From Nageia nagi (taxonomy: Eukaryota > Pinophyta), in assembly GCA_050084985.1 (NCBI GenBank), contig JBITNC010000002.1:10726001-10790000 (forward strand): DNA of 64,000 nt. Reading direction: 5' to 3'. Under the pieces are notes generated by a model. That model was not told where the DNA came from. It did no database searches and was given only the letters and a program-made list of their open reading frames with translations. A program made the translations under genes and the position numbers. Positions 22,226-33,707 of the stretch are shown here, one piece after another (the stretch's first letter is position 1; the number at the start of each line of letters is the position of its first letter).

Positions 22226-24300
22226 TACATAAATTTGTGCTTACAAATTAGAACTGCAGAACTGAAACGGATATATTGGCTTGTATTTATACAATTTTAC
22301 CTGTGGATATATTTGTTTCCTTTATTTTGGAATCATATGCAGTTAATTTACACTCAGGATGCAGCCTGGACATATTTTTATTTCTCAACTGTGAAAGCAA
22401 AGATCAATTCACTAGAAAATATACCTTATGAACCATTAACTTTTTCAGTTCCGGCAAGGAAAAAGTGATTATCATTTAGACGATAAAACTTACTATAGAT
22501 CCTATGGCAGTCATAATGTATTATTACCAAACGCTCTTCTTTTGATCTTTAACGGTTTGGTAGTTCGATTTATTGAAGTATAACAGTTTACCTAAGTGTG
22601 GTATTACCAAGTAAAACAATAAATCTTGTGTGAAAGTGATATATCTATGCAACCCCCCTCTATCTTTTGTGGATATTATTAGAAACAAGTGAATATATTC
22701 TCACCTCTAATGGCCCATGCTCTTTTATTTTGGATCATTTTGTTTTGGGTTGAACCAACTAAATTTGAACCTTTACTCGGGTTTAAATTTTCATTTTTTT
22801 TTTTATTCTTTATTACTAAGGAAGATGAATATTTAGAAGTGGTTGGAAAATTGAACAAACACAAATGAAATAACATTCCGAAAATTAAAATTTAGTTGGA
22901 AATTAATCATTTAAGCTAAAATTAGATATCTTCATTTTACAACAACTTGAATCTTATATAAATTATCAAGCCTGATTTTTTTTAGGTATATTGAACAATA
23001 GTAAAAAAGTTCACAATCAATGACATCATCATCAAAATACTAATATCTACAATTAATAAAGTACTCTCACCTAAAATCATTCTTAATAATCATTGTAGTT
23101 ATGATTTTTGTTAATGGAATTTGTAATAGTAATATAATGTTTTTCATTTTCATGGAAAATCTTTTAACAAGTTATTATGGAAATGTATAAATATATTAGA
23201 AGTTTTACTTGTCTATGTGTAAACAGATATTCAAATTAACAATTTGATTAATTGAATTTAAACATATGTACTTTATTCTTTAAATTTTATTCATTATGGT
23301 ATCAATCAGTAATACATCTATTGTAAGTGATCATCCTAATATTTTATTACCAAGTACAGTACAAGTTGTGCTGGAAAATACAAGGGTCAAACATAAAACT
23401 CAATTAGTTTTCCAAACTTCTTTAATAGACACAATTTAGTAAAAATTGTTCATTGATTTCAGAAATAATGGCAATTTAACCTTTCATAAAATAGCTTTTG
23501 TAAATGTGTTGAAAAAAAGTATAAATGTTGAGTTTCAAAAATTAATATAATTATAAATAATCTATTGGTATAAACATACAATTACAAGATTTAAAATTCG
23601 TGTTATCACAAATTATAATAGCCATAGCAAATTTGCATAGTAAATCTTAGGAATGTGCATAGAATGGATTTAAAACAACAATAGAGAAAGTGATCATAGA
23701 GTGTGCATTAAAGAGATAAAGAGGGTTAAGGGGTATAACCATGCCGTTGAGGTAATTTAAAAAAAATCTTATGTTTGAATCGTCGATGCTTGGGAATTTT
23801 TCAACTAATTCATTTGATTTCATTGAACTGAAATATTTGAGCATCCTTGATTAGAATTTTTAAAATCAATTAAAATCTAACCTCAATTGTAGAGTGTGTA
23901 TGCTTGAGAATCAAGAATTAATTTTGTTTGTTTGGATCTCAAGCGAGAAACCTTGATTTTTTTTTTTGCTTGATTTTCCCTTTTTGATTTCCACCCTTTA
24001 AACTTAGAATTGATTAAGCCAAAAAGATCTTAATTTTGTTTGTTTGGATCTCAAGTGAGAAACCTTGATTTTTTTTTTTGCTTGATTGTTGAATTTAGAG
24101 GAAATTGATAATGGGACTCACCTAACTTTGATGATTCAAGATAGAGTGAACATAAAACGATTGAAAATGCAATCGAAAATGTCACATGAATGCAACTTAT
24201 TTTGCATGAAATGCAAATCTATGCTATGTAAGTTATAGGTCTAACGTAAAAAATGAAGGTGAATATTACTTGATGTGTCTTTTGATAAATTGTAGCATCT
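22226..24300. other. Intergenic region
   Basis: AT-rich, no gene recognised. The frame at 22235-22468 lies just past the reductase stop and is probably 3' UTR or spacer. The only structure seen is the direct repeat at 23919-24087. Confidence 0.45.
23919..24087. repeat. Near-perfect 57 bp direct repeat, 112 bp apart
   Basis: Copies at 23919-23975 and 24031-24087 both run from TAATTTTGTTTGTTTGGATC through an 11-T run to GCTTGATT. I see a single mismatch (GCGAG versus GTGAG). High identity in otherwise worn DNA suggests a recent local duplication. Confidence 0.8.
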
Positions 24301-26110
24301 AATAATTTGTTTATTATTATCTTATTCAAATAAGGCTCCAATTCTTGGTTCATCAACGAGAAGGATCTCTTGGATAGGAAGTCATTGCTTGAATTTTCTT
24401 TAAACCTCCTGCTTGATATTGCAATTTATCAATAAAATATTTTGAAACTTGAGGAGTGATCTTTGCTTTTTGGGATTTGAAACTTGTTTTACGAGATGAC
24501 AAGTTAGGAGGAGGGGTTGAATTGGAGCAATCATCTTTGCATCATCATCTTCCCTTTTAGGAATATCTTCATTAAATGGAACTTGATCTATGTTTTTTGG
24601 ACCATCACCTACACAGGTTTCCTAACATGAGAGCTCGAGAATGCACTCGAGAATATCTAAGCACAGGTGCTCAAGAGGATCCAAACATTAATGCTCTAGA
24701 ACTAAGGAATTCAAGGGCTATCTAGAATTTTTGAATGATTGCAAGATATCTTCTTCTATAAAACAATGGCTATTGATACTCATTTCTTCAATTTCAACCT
24801 TTTGTTGTATGTTGGCACATTCTTGATCATCAAATAGGAAATGTTCAATTTCATTATAAGGAAGAAATTGAGCTTCAACTTTGTCACAAAAGCCAAATGG
24901 TTAATCATCTCCATATATTTTATGAACTTTACCTTCATGATCAAATTCGATACATCTAGATAGATAAATCTTTTAACATCATTTTAAACCAAATGGTTTG
25001 TAGGACCCATCAAAATTTGTCTAGAAATAAATATAAATTAATTATGTGTTTGAATGCTTGTTTATAACATAATTAAGTTTTACAATAAAATCACTAAGCT
25101 TTTTTTTGGTTGTCTTGATTTAAAAATTCATTGATCAAGCTATAATTACAAATATTTTAATAGGTGTTTGATGTTTTTGTAAAGTGGACAAAAAAGAGAA
25201 TATAAATTTAATGTTGTATGACACTTAGGTTACAAAGCTTACAAGTTCTTTTATCTCAAGGTGTTTTAGGTATTGTCCATCTACCAATTTTGCTATGTGA
25301 TTCATATAAATTAGGTCTTAATTTTGCGATTGCAAGTTTCTTTTTGAGATTGACAAACTATAAAGTGTGGAAGGTATTGCCCCCAATGTCATGGATCCAT
25401 GGTCTCCCAAGAAATAGATCATATGGAACATCTTCATCAATTACATAGATATCGATTTCAACTATTTTTAGCCCAACCCAAATAGGAAGATCCACTACTT
25501 CCATACATTACTTTTCTTTATTATCAAATCCTTTGATCTTTATTGTAGATTTAACTATCATTGGTAATCCTTTATCCTTGAAATTCTCCAAGAAAGCTAT
25601 AGAGCATATTGTTAGGCTTGAATCTATATCCACAAGCTCTCTCTTGGCAAGTGCACCAAGCATCTTTATTCTAATATATAGTGCTAAACTTTGTTCAACC
25701 ACGTCCTTGGGAGGGAGCTCATTATTTTCAAATTAGATCATATTATCATGTTTAAGACAAACCAACATTTCTCCAAAGACACTTGTGGTGATGTTAGCAT
25801 CAATAAGGTGATTCTAAAAGCACCATGTAAAATATTTCTATGTTAATCAAAATGTATGAGCAAATCATATAAGCTAATTTTAGCAGCATGAATAGATTTA
25901 GAAGAATTATAATTTTGAAAAATAATATCATTTTAAATAGGGATAGTCTTCTATATAAAAAAAGGGTTAGTATTAACTTGTTTCTTACCTTTGTATGAAT
26001 GTGCACCACCTTCACAAATGACCATGTTGACTTGCTATGAAAAACTTCTAAGCTGCTTTAGGAAAGTTGTCATCATGTAAAATTGCGAAAAGTCTTCCTT
26101 GCTAGCATTC
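24300..26110 (-). mobile_element. Ty3/Gypsy retrotransposon relic (gag end and protease region)
   Basis: Read from 26110 down. A gag-end segment is seen with FSQFYMMTTFLKQL (about 26080) and later ELPPKDVVEQSLALYIRIKM. The retroviral-type protease follows: ELVDIDSSLTICSIAFLENF (25640-25580, active site D-S-S where the family has D-S/T-G/S), then IKIKGFDNKEK, VDLPIWVGLKIVEIDIYVID, and DVPYDLFLGRPWIHDI (25430-25385), the LLGRPWIH box typical of plant Gypsy pol. A linker follows (EFDHEGKVHKIYGDD, about 24950). Stops and frameshifts occur, and no RT, integrase or LTR is recognisable in the window. Confidence 0.65.
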
Positions 26111-28500
26111 TTTATATTCATGGAATTCTTAATGGATTTCCGTATTTGAAACACTTAAATTCAAATATCAAATACTTCCAAAAATCCTAGGATTTTTGGC
26201 ACACAAATAAAGGCATGATAAAAGGAGGATTGCGAATTTGAAAAATCCAGGTTCACTAATTTGTAGATACTAACTTGAGCTAATAAATTATGTGATAGAT
26301 ATTATCATTAAAGCACATATATAATCATATATTTTAAGATATCTAAAATAGAAAAGTGTTTTTATTTCAGGTATCAACATTAACATGCCCTTGAGAGCCA
26401 ATTCTAGATGCATAATCAATTATCATAGATATATGGAGCCTATATATAAAACAAATCCTTGATAACAATGTAGAATAAATAAATAGAAGAAATATGTGAA
26501 TTATGAACCTTTAGATGAGGCTATGTAAATTTGAACTTTGACATGTCTCAAAATGAAATATTAGACCAAAAAGATCTAATCAAATGAATATAAACCACTT
26601 AAATGATATTTTGATTCATTTTATCCTTAATGCTGATAAATAATAAAGAAAAGGCTTAGGTATCTTAGGAATAAATTAAATCATGCAAGGATATAGGATG
26701 CAGTACAATTTGGATTGAAGGTGATATCTTGATGATCAATGTTATCTTAGATAAGAGATACAAATTATAATACAACACCTATTATTAACAATTAAAGAAT
26801 TACTAAATGAATGCTAACTCTAATATCTCTCATATTTTAAGGATTGAAAAATAAATCTACAAACGAACTAGCTTTGAAATCAAGTTGCACCCCTTAAGAA
26901 TAAAGAGATGGAAATCTTCTCTAAGGATGATATTAAATATAATTTGTGGATAAGAATCATATTTAAAGATAATATTAGTTCTTAAAGGATATCACATAAG
27001 AGTATTTTCAAATTCTTTTTAAGTAATTATGTTTTTAAATATAATTAAGTTTGTACTCCCTAAGCTGCATACCATGGATTATCTAATAAAGTATTTATGC
27101 ACTTTAAAATTATGGTTATAAATACAATCAATCATTATGCATTCAATGTTTTAGTGGTAACTATCGTACAATTGTGAAGACTAAGCTAAGATTGATACAT
27201 GAGGTTGTTTGATATGGCTTGGCACTCTCTTGATAATATTCTTGTTGTTATCATTGGATCTAGTGGATGAATAAGAAAAATTGACATATAGGACTTAATT
27301 TGTTGATTATACATAATTTGAGAGATTAAAATCTTGAACTCTATAATGCTTCCTTGCTTATTTCATGTTTCTTACATTTGAAACTAGTGTAGACTTCATC
27401 TAATTTATTACAATAACAAATAGATAGACATAAGTTTTTTAATATCCTTTTAAACCTATTGATTTGTTCTTGACCTACAAAAGTTTGTACATAATTAAAA
27501 TAGGAAAGGGAAGAATCTATAATAGATAAATAATTTCATATTACTAAAAAAAAAGAAATAGTTTTTATCACTTTGAGAAACTAGCTTAGATGACTTTTTG
27601 ATAGAAAGAAAAATAAGAGTCCATAAAATTATGAGATGAAAAGGATTTTAAAGAAGAAAATAAAAACTTGAATAGCAAATGAGAAGAATTCATAAATTTA
27701 TTTGTAACATAGAATCGAAGGAACCAAAGTTTGTATTTGAGAAATTGAAGGATTTAAGCAAACTTTCACTTGATCAACATTTTTTCAAGGTTTTGAAAAT
27801 CTTGTAACGAAATCTTAAATATACGTGTCTTTAATAACTACCATCCAATGATTATAAATAAATAGTTTCCATTTTTGAATGACTCACTTCATCGTAAGCT
27901 ATTATGAAAGTATGGCATCACTCCCAAGTCCCAACATATATTGTTGACCAACTAGTTGTTGAAATAAACATGGAATGATAGTTAACACATGAAAAAAATT
28001 AACCTGAAAAGCCACATTCATACTTGTTTCTAAAAACAATCTCATGAGGAATACCTATTTTTTAAAATTATCTCAAAATTAAAATATGATAAATTTTACG
28101 ATCTTCTAATATATTTTCACAAACCCTATTGCTTCACAACTTTTTTTAATAAATCAACATCCATCCACAATTTCTACAAGGAAACGATTTCAAAATATGA
28201 AGCTCTAGAACAAGCAAATTAAAGAACCACCTCAACCCCATGAAACCAATCTGCATGAGATAGATCATCAGACAATCTGCATGGACAACAGAAATTTCAA
28301 ATGTAATACAACTTCAAACATCTAATGGATTGACGACCATGTCAACAATCAACAAGGATGGAGGAATTTATTGAATTGTGTCTCATGGAAATGAGAAACA
28401 ATTAAGACGACCATGAATCCACATATTTAGAAATCCACAAGAAACTATCAGTTTTGGACGACACAAAACTCAAACTACTGCAAACTAAATTTTCCCAGAT
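26111..28500. other. Intergenic region, no gene seen
   Basis: AT-rich sequence without recognisable coding, RNA or repeat features. The part next to 28500 would be the 3' UTR and downstream flank of the RALF gene on the - strand. Confidence 0.45.
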
Positions 28501-28549
28501 CAGGAAATATTATAGAAGCTGAGTAGAATTGAGCTCCTGTTGGCATAGC

Positions 28550-28941
28550 TCAGCTGGTCCATCGGTAGCAGCGGGTGATGGCGGTGCATCCCCTGTGATA
28601 GGGATTAGCACGACGTCCTCCTCTTCCCAGCAGTTGGGGGAGTAGTATGATCTTCCTGATCGAGGCCTACATGGCACTTTGTCTGCAGAGAGAGCTCCAT
28701 AGCTTATATAATACCGCCTTCCCCACAGCTCTCTGCCATGCCCTCCTCCTTGATAATCCTCCTCTTCAACAAGCCCGCATTCAGCCATGCTTCCATGGCA
28801 GTTCTGATCTCGCAACGAAGCATCAATGGAGTCAGGGGAGATCCAGTGGGAGGTGGAGAGGTGATCATCTGCTACACAAACCACCCACAGCAAAGAAACA
28901 AAGAGAGCTACCCAGAATGCTATATTTACTCTTTTCCCCAT
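28550..28941 (-). CDS. RALF: RALF (rapid alkalinization factor) peptide precursor, one apparent frameshift
   Basis: Small secreted signalling peptide of the RALF family; known members bind FERONIA-type receptor kinases and LRX proteins in the cell wall. Single exon. ATG at 28941-28939, then a signal peptide (FWVALFVSLLWVVCVADD). The propeptide has AECGLVEEEDY, like the family's acidic ECL.EEE motif. A GRELW site fits the S1P protease pattern R-x-L. The mature part starts YYISYGALSADKVPC and runs through RSYYSPNC. As read, the frame then drifts into an acidic, Pro-rich tail to 28510. Another frame continues with GGRRANPYHRGCTAITRC, the canonical RALF C-terminus, and stops at 28552-28550. One missing G in the GGG at 28626-28628 explains the switch. 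With it the precursor is about 130 residues with four Cys, the family's usual size and pattern. Either a sequence error or a recent pseudogene. Confidence 0.85.
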
Positions 28942-29012
28942 TGAAGATCTGCTCCTTCAAATTTTGACAAATGAAATGTAGAGGAAGTTCAAAGTTGGTA
29001 CTAAGGATACGA

Positions 29013-29047
29013 AGTGGCAATGGCAATGGCAATGCATGGTATATGTA
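29013..29047 (-). promoter_or_regulatory. Possible TATA region upstream of the RALF gene
   Basis: About 95-105 bp before the ATG (on the - strand) is ACATATACCAT, preceding a GGCAAT triplet repeat (+ strand 29013-29032). The distance is plausible for a TATA box, but the match is weak. Confidence 0.25.
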
Positions 29048-29958
29048 AGAAGAGTTGATGGGCTGTAATGGAGGAGAGACAATGCCTCTAGGGGTGGAGT
29101 TGGTTCCGTTGCCTAAGGATGTACACTAATTCCACATTGTGAGATGGAATGAAACATGGAGAGTAGGTTTGTTTGGAAATAGAGACTCTTTAACACTTTC
29201 CAAGGACAACACCTAGATAAGAATGCTCTCATGAGTCTCATCATTTTGGAGAAGTGTTTACTCATTAAAACGGTAATGACAATGATGTCTTAGAGATCAA
29301 CCAAACTAAATACAATTAGGAGAAAAAAAAAATCATTCTTGATTTTTTTGTAGTGGAGATTCAGTTTAAAATTTAACATTTTTTCATAGTTTATGTAGGT
29401 TCTAAGATGAATTTTAAAAAGAAAAAGGAAACAAAAACTTGAAAATGAGATTAAAAAAAAATTGAATGTATTCTTTTGTGATGTGAATGTGATTTAATGG
29501 TGAATAAAATGCACATGGTGTTGGAATTGTCAAACACCATTTTTATCTATTATTTTATAGAAAATGAGATACAATTTATTAACTTTTGGAATAAGGCTGG
29601 TTGATTTATCAGCACTTTGGAAATGCTTTTATGTATGTAATTTGTTTTGAATGTAGAGTTAGATGTGAGCTGTATATGAGGTGAGATGTGCTATTGACCA
29701 AGATATTTGTTAGAGGATAATGGAGGATATGATATAATTTTATATAGGCAATTTGTTATAAACGATTTGAAGAAATTGTGTGTCTAACAAATAGGAAAAT
29801 TGTTAGTCAAAGTTGGCAATATTCTTCATTATTATTATTTTTTTTTAAAATGGATTACTTAATATGTACTATATGATCATTAGTTAATAAAATATATTAA
29901 GTAATATAAAATTAAACTTGAAAGATGTAATATTTGAGTGATGTTTGTTTTATTTTGG

Positions 29959-29959
<1 letters not shown>
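29048..29959. other. Intergenic region beyond the RALF promoter
   Basis: AT-rich, with no reading frame or repeat that I can support. Confidence 0.45.

Positions 29960-30017
<58 letters not shown>
29960..30017. repeat. (TA)29 microsatellite
   Basis: A perfect dinucleotide run of 58 bases. It is likely polymorphic and prone to length error in assembly. Confidence 0.97.
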
Positions 30018-30021
<4 letters not shown>

Positions 30022-30400
30022 GATTTTCAATCCTTGTAATAAGGAGATCAAGCGTAATAGTTGTTTTGTTTTGATAGTTATTATATTTGATGAATGGTTT
30101 AATTTCTGTTTGTTTGAGCAATTAAAACTATAAAAGTAATAAAGTTTAATTTGATATGATGGAAAAACAAAAATATAAAAATATTATGTTAGGCCTTTTT
30201 GAAAATATTGTGGTGCTCTACATGAATACTAAAGTGATATTTTGGATTTTATTTTTTTGATGAAATCATATTTGTGGGTTAATTTCTTAGAATTAGATTC
30301 CTAGTTTGATGGGTTTTCTTCCATCAAAGTTACCCAGGAGTCACACCTGACCTCATCCATGCCAACATGGTCACCAATCGATTAGACTTAGCATCTCCAC

Positions 30401-30494
30401 ATGATGTGAGGGGGGAGAGTTTTCAACTTGGGACCTCTATTTTGCAACTTGAGAGTTTTATCTTCGCACTCTTCTCCAACTCCCCTCACATCAT
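30401..30494. repeat. 15 bp inverted repeat with 64 bp spacer
   Basis: ATGATGTGAGGGGGG at 30401-30415 is mirrored by CTCCCCTCACATCAT at 30480-30494, with one mismatch. It could form a hairpin or be the ends of a very small non-autonomous element. No target duplication was identified. Confidence 0.5.
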
Positions 30495-30899
30495 TAGATA
30501 TTTTGGATTTAATTTAGAATTTTCATAATTATGAAGAAAATAATATTTTAGCCTTGGATTTAAAAAAAAATATTATAAGGTTATTATTGTTGGTTGGAAC
30601 TTCTATGATGCATAAATGAGAAGATATGAAAATCATCTTCATGCCAAATGATTGATCAAAGCCAAAGGTGTGTGTTAGATTTGATGATAAGCTAATAAGA
30701 ACAATAATATGATTAGAATGAATAAAAATGACTTTTTGATTATGTGTGTTTTTTATCATTATTCCTTTTGTTTTGTGTTCATATGAGATTATTTTTTATA
30801 TTCTATGGATGTAATATTATTTTAAATAATATACCTCCCCTTTAAGAGACCAACTACTAATAATAAGACTAAAGCTTTATTGTAGATATTTTTTTGATA

Positions 30900-30972
30900 A
30901 TGGTAAAAGGGTAAAGGTAAAGGTAAATTATATTAACATCCATTGGAGACCAACTGCTCTATGGGATGGACT
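30900..30972 (-). mobile_element. LINE 3' end scrap with TTTACC-type tail
   Basis: On the - strand, TCCCATAGAGCAGTTGGTCT, then CCAATGGATGTTAATATAA, resembles the LINE 3' signature seen at 7361, 7521, 13996 and 15490. It is followed by a (TTTACC)n-like tail (+ strand 30901-30927: GGGTAAAGGTAAAGGTAAA). Only the terminus remains. Confidence 0.5.
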
Positions 30973-31164
30973 ATTGTAGTAGGCCATTACATAGCATGTA
31001 TGTCTCAATTGTTGGTTGAGTTGGTCATGTGTTGACCTTGTTGTGACCTGTGTCCCAAACCTATTTATATGATTGAGATTTCACATGTTATTATCATAAT
31101 ATTATCATCAAATATTTAGTCAAACTTATTGTTCAAATTCTTTTCACTACATCCAAATATGACC

Positions 31165-31815
31165 TATAGTGTTGGCACCGTGAGGTGTTATAGCCATATG
31201 CACCCTTGACGTGACTACATCATCATGATTATATCTCTTCTATTCAGTATAGATTGATTACGACACGATAATGTTGGCACCATGAGATGTTATAGCCATA
31301 TGTACCTTCCACATGATTATGTTAGCTTATCTATTTATCCTTTTATTGTAGTACCGACTAGTTACCACATGATAATGTCACCTTGAGGTGTTATAGCTAT
31401 ATGTATCCTCGACATGACTACATTGGTTGTATCATTTTATCTTTTAGTTATGGTACAGACTAGTTATGACATGATAGTGTTTGCATTGTGAGGTGTTATA
31501 GCCATACATAACCTCATTTTTTAATCATTTTCTATCCTTTTATATGATATGGATTCGTTACGGTATGATAGTGTTGGCACCATGAGGTGTTATAGCCATA
31601 TGTACTCTTAATACAATTGTGTCAACTTCTATCATTTATGTCCTTCTTGTGATGGTACTAATCGGTTATGACATGATAGTGTTGGCATTATGAGGTGTTA
31701 TAGCCATAATTAGATTTGTTCATCCTATCCTTTTGGTTATGGTACAAAATGGTTATGACATGACACTACTAGCAATATGAGGTGTTATAACCATACATAT
31801 CCTCAACACAGATGT
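31165..31815. repeat. Satellite-like tandem repeat, about 100 bp unit, seven copies
   Basis: The phrase GAGGTGTTATAGCCATA recurs near 31182, 31278 (GAGATG variant), 31383, 31487, 31588, 31691 and 31779, usually preceded by TGTTGGCACC or a variant and followed by cytosine-containing text about ACATGACTACA. Copies are diverged but the spacing is regular. No coding frame spans it. Confidence 0.85.
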
Positions 31816-31867
31816 GTTAGTTTTTGCATCACACTACACACATTATCACTTTGATCACTGTTAGTAT

Positions 31868-32175
31868 CTTTTATTCCATTCAACATGGGGCAAAGATATC
31901 ATTTTAGGAAGATATATTTTGCTTTCAATTCAGTATGGGGAAAAGTTATCCTTGAGCCTCGTTCATCTTGCTTTCCATTCAACATGGGGTAAGATTTATC
32001 ACTATCTTTCTTACTTTTCATTAAGCATGTGGCAAGATTTTATCTTAGTTTCATTCTTGCCTTCCATTCAACATGGGATAAGATTTTTCTTGATTTTTGC
32101 TTTGCTTTCCATTCAAGCTAGGGAAAAGTTATCCTTAATGTGAGCTTGCTTTTTATTCAACATAAGGCAAGGCCA
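31868..32175. repeat. Tandem repeat, about 50 bp unit, seven copies
   Basis: Units carry a core like GCTTTCCATTCAACATGGGG followed by AAGATTTATC or AAAGTTATCC. They start near 31873, 31921, 31970, 32018, 32068, 32108 and 32148. A 74-codon frame (31919-32143) crosses it only because the unit lacks stops. The repeat type differs from the satellite just upstream. Confidence 0.8.
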
Positions 32176-32471
32176 TCATCATTATTTATCATATTCTTTT
32201 ACAATCAAGTCATTGCTACCATTTACTTTTGGTGGAATGATCATATCTTTGAGCATGATTCACCTCGATTCCTAAGCATTTACCATAGTTATTTACTTGG
32301 TAACACTTTGCATTGATCATATCTTTGAGATAGTCTAGCATGCATTCCTTACCATGTGGTAGGTTTATGCACCTCCACATCCCCTTTTGTGTTAATAAAA
32401 TATCATTATTCATTGAGCATTAAAAATCATTATCAATATCTTGTTGATATTATCATTTATCATTTTTTCAT
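32176..32471. other. Spacer between tandem repeats and Copia element
   Basis: No gene. GATCATATCTTTGAG occurs twice (near 32238 and 32317), suggesting further decayed tandem structure. The end (TTATCATTTTTTCATT) is the 3' flank of the Copia element. Confidence 0.4.
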
Positions 32472-32980
32472 TAAAAGGAAATAAGCCTAAATGACTAAAT
32501 CGTTAAATACCAAAGATCACATGAAGGTTCTCTCAAATTCCTTATGCATTAAGAACACAAACTCAATGTAGCATTCACACACGATGACACCAATATAAAG
32601 TGTTTCCTCCAACAATGGGAGTACATCCACTAATATAAGATTTACTTATTCTCAAAGAGCACTCTCTTATAACAACTCATTTTCTCACTTCTCCTACAAC
32701 CTAAACAAGAGCATAAATATTTTACAAACTTAAGTGAGTAATCTTAAGGAGAGGATCCTCTATTTATAGAATAAAATCTTTTCTTGGATCACCCTTTTAA
32801 CCATTGTATAATGTCATGACATGTATCACCCTTTTACCCAAGTGGGCATGCTCATGAGATGGAGTGTAGGATAAGTTATATTATCATATTCACTAAATAC
32901 TTAAGGTATATAGGGATATCCTTAAGTATTAAGTAAATTACATGAAGAGACCTTACAATAATGCATTATACATTCCAAAA
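32472..32980 (-). repeat. 3' LTR of Copia element M
   Basis: About 509 bp matching the LTR at 41666-42172. It contains CTATTTATA at 32760-32768 (TATAAATAG on the element strand, its TATA box). The outer edge at about 32472 is approximate because the terminal bases have decayed. Confidence 0.85.
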
Positions 32981-32994
32981 CTCCCCTTTAATGC
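32981..32994 (-). promoter_or_regulatory. Polypurine tract next to the 3' LTR (element M)
   Basis: On the element strand GCATTAAAGGGGAG directly precedes the LTR, the expected plus-strand priming site. The same text with AAGGGGGAG precedes the 3' LTR of the copy at 48921-58312. Confidence 0.75.
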
Positions 32995-33429
32995 AACATT
33001 GGGGTAGAGCAAATATGATAGAGTAAGAAAGAGTTCTCCTCCATAAAGATACAATCGAAGATCAGAACATTTACATATTTGAGAAATAAGCAAGATTTTA
33101 GATTGAGGATCACTACTTTACCATTTGATAAATGATTTACAACATAATCATTAATAATAATTGGTTTCATTATACAAAGTAGTCATTCAACAACAAGTTG
33201 ACATGATGAGCCTACATATTCGAAGTAGGTAACCTACACTCTCAAGAAGATAATTGCAAGCTAGAAGTCACTCACAAACAAGATCAATTAGATGCATCAA
33301 ATAAACATTCATATCAACATAATATAGATGAATCAAGTAATTCCATTCATAAATTGATCAATGGTGCATTATAAGTCATCATGAAGATGCAAAGCCAATA
33401 CTCATAGTCACCTATTGTATAAAAATATA

Positions 33430-33620
33430 TGTTAATCAACATCAAAAAATAAAGAATAAGCACATATGAGTTCGTCACATATGGATAACTAAACAATGCT
33501 AAAAAGTACATACTAGTTCCTCACATATGGATAACTGAAATAGTGCTAACAGAAGCCATCATATGCTCAAAAATGTATAATTAGTTCCTCTCACGGAGCA
33601 AACTAACCATGAAGGCATAC
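33430..33620 (-). repeat. 3' UTR minisatellite of Copia element M
   Basis: Repeats of CACATATGGATAACT with GAGTTCCTC-type neighbours (sense: AGTTATCCATATGTGAGGAA). The same motif recurs in the 3' UTRs at 55860-56270, 56950-57350 and 63900-64000, so it is a family feature. Confidence 0.75.
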
Positions 33621-33707
33621 ATAAAAAGATCAACACTATACAACCAAAAACTCCTAGGGATAAAGTTGTCATTATAGATATAAATTCAACAAGAATTCAA
33701 CCTTCAC

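Noticed and set aside
22235-22468. 77-codon frame just after the reductase gene
   Set aside because: It overlaps the reductase 3' UTR, has no ATG that stands out and no recognised motif.
28647-28967. Two + strand frames across the RALF gene
   Set aside because: Antisense to the clear RALF precursor and without recognisable motifs.
31919-32143. 74-codon frame with internal repeats, as if a repeat protein
   Set aside because: Made only of the 50 bp tandem unit, with no start context or homologue recognised.
31165-32175. Regularly spaced repeats resembling a CRISPR array
   Set aside because: Units are diverged along their whole length, the spacers also repeat, and the DNA is clearly plant nuclear.
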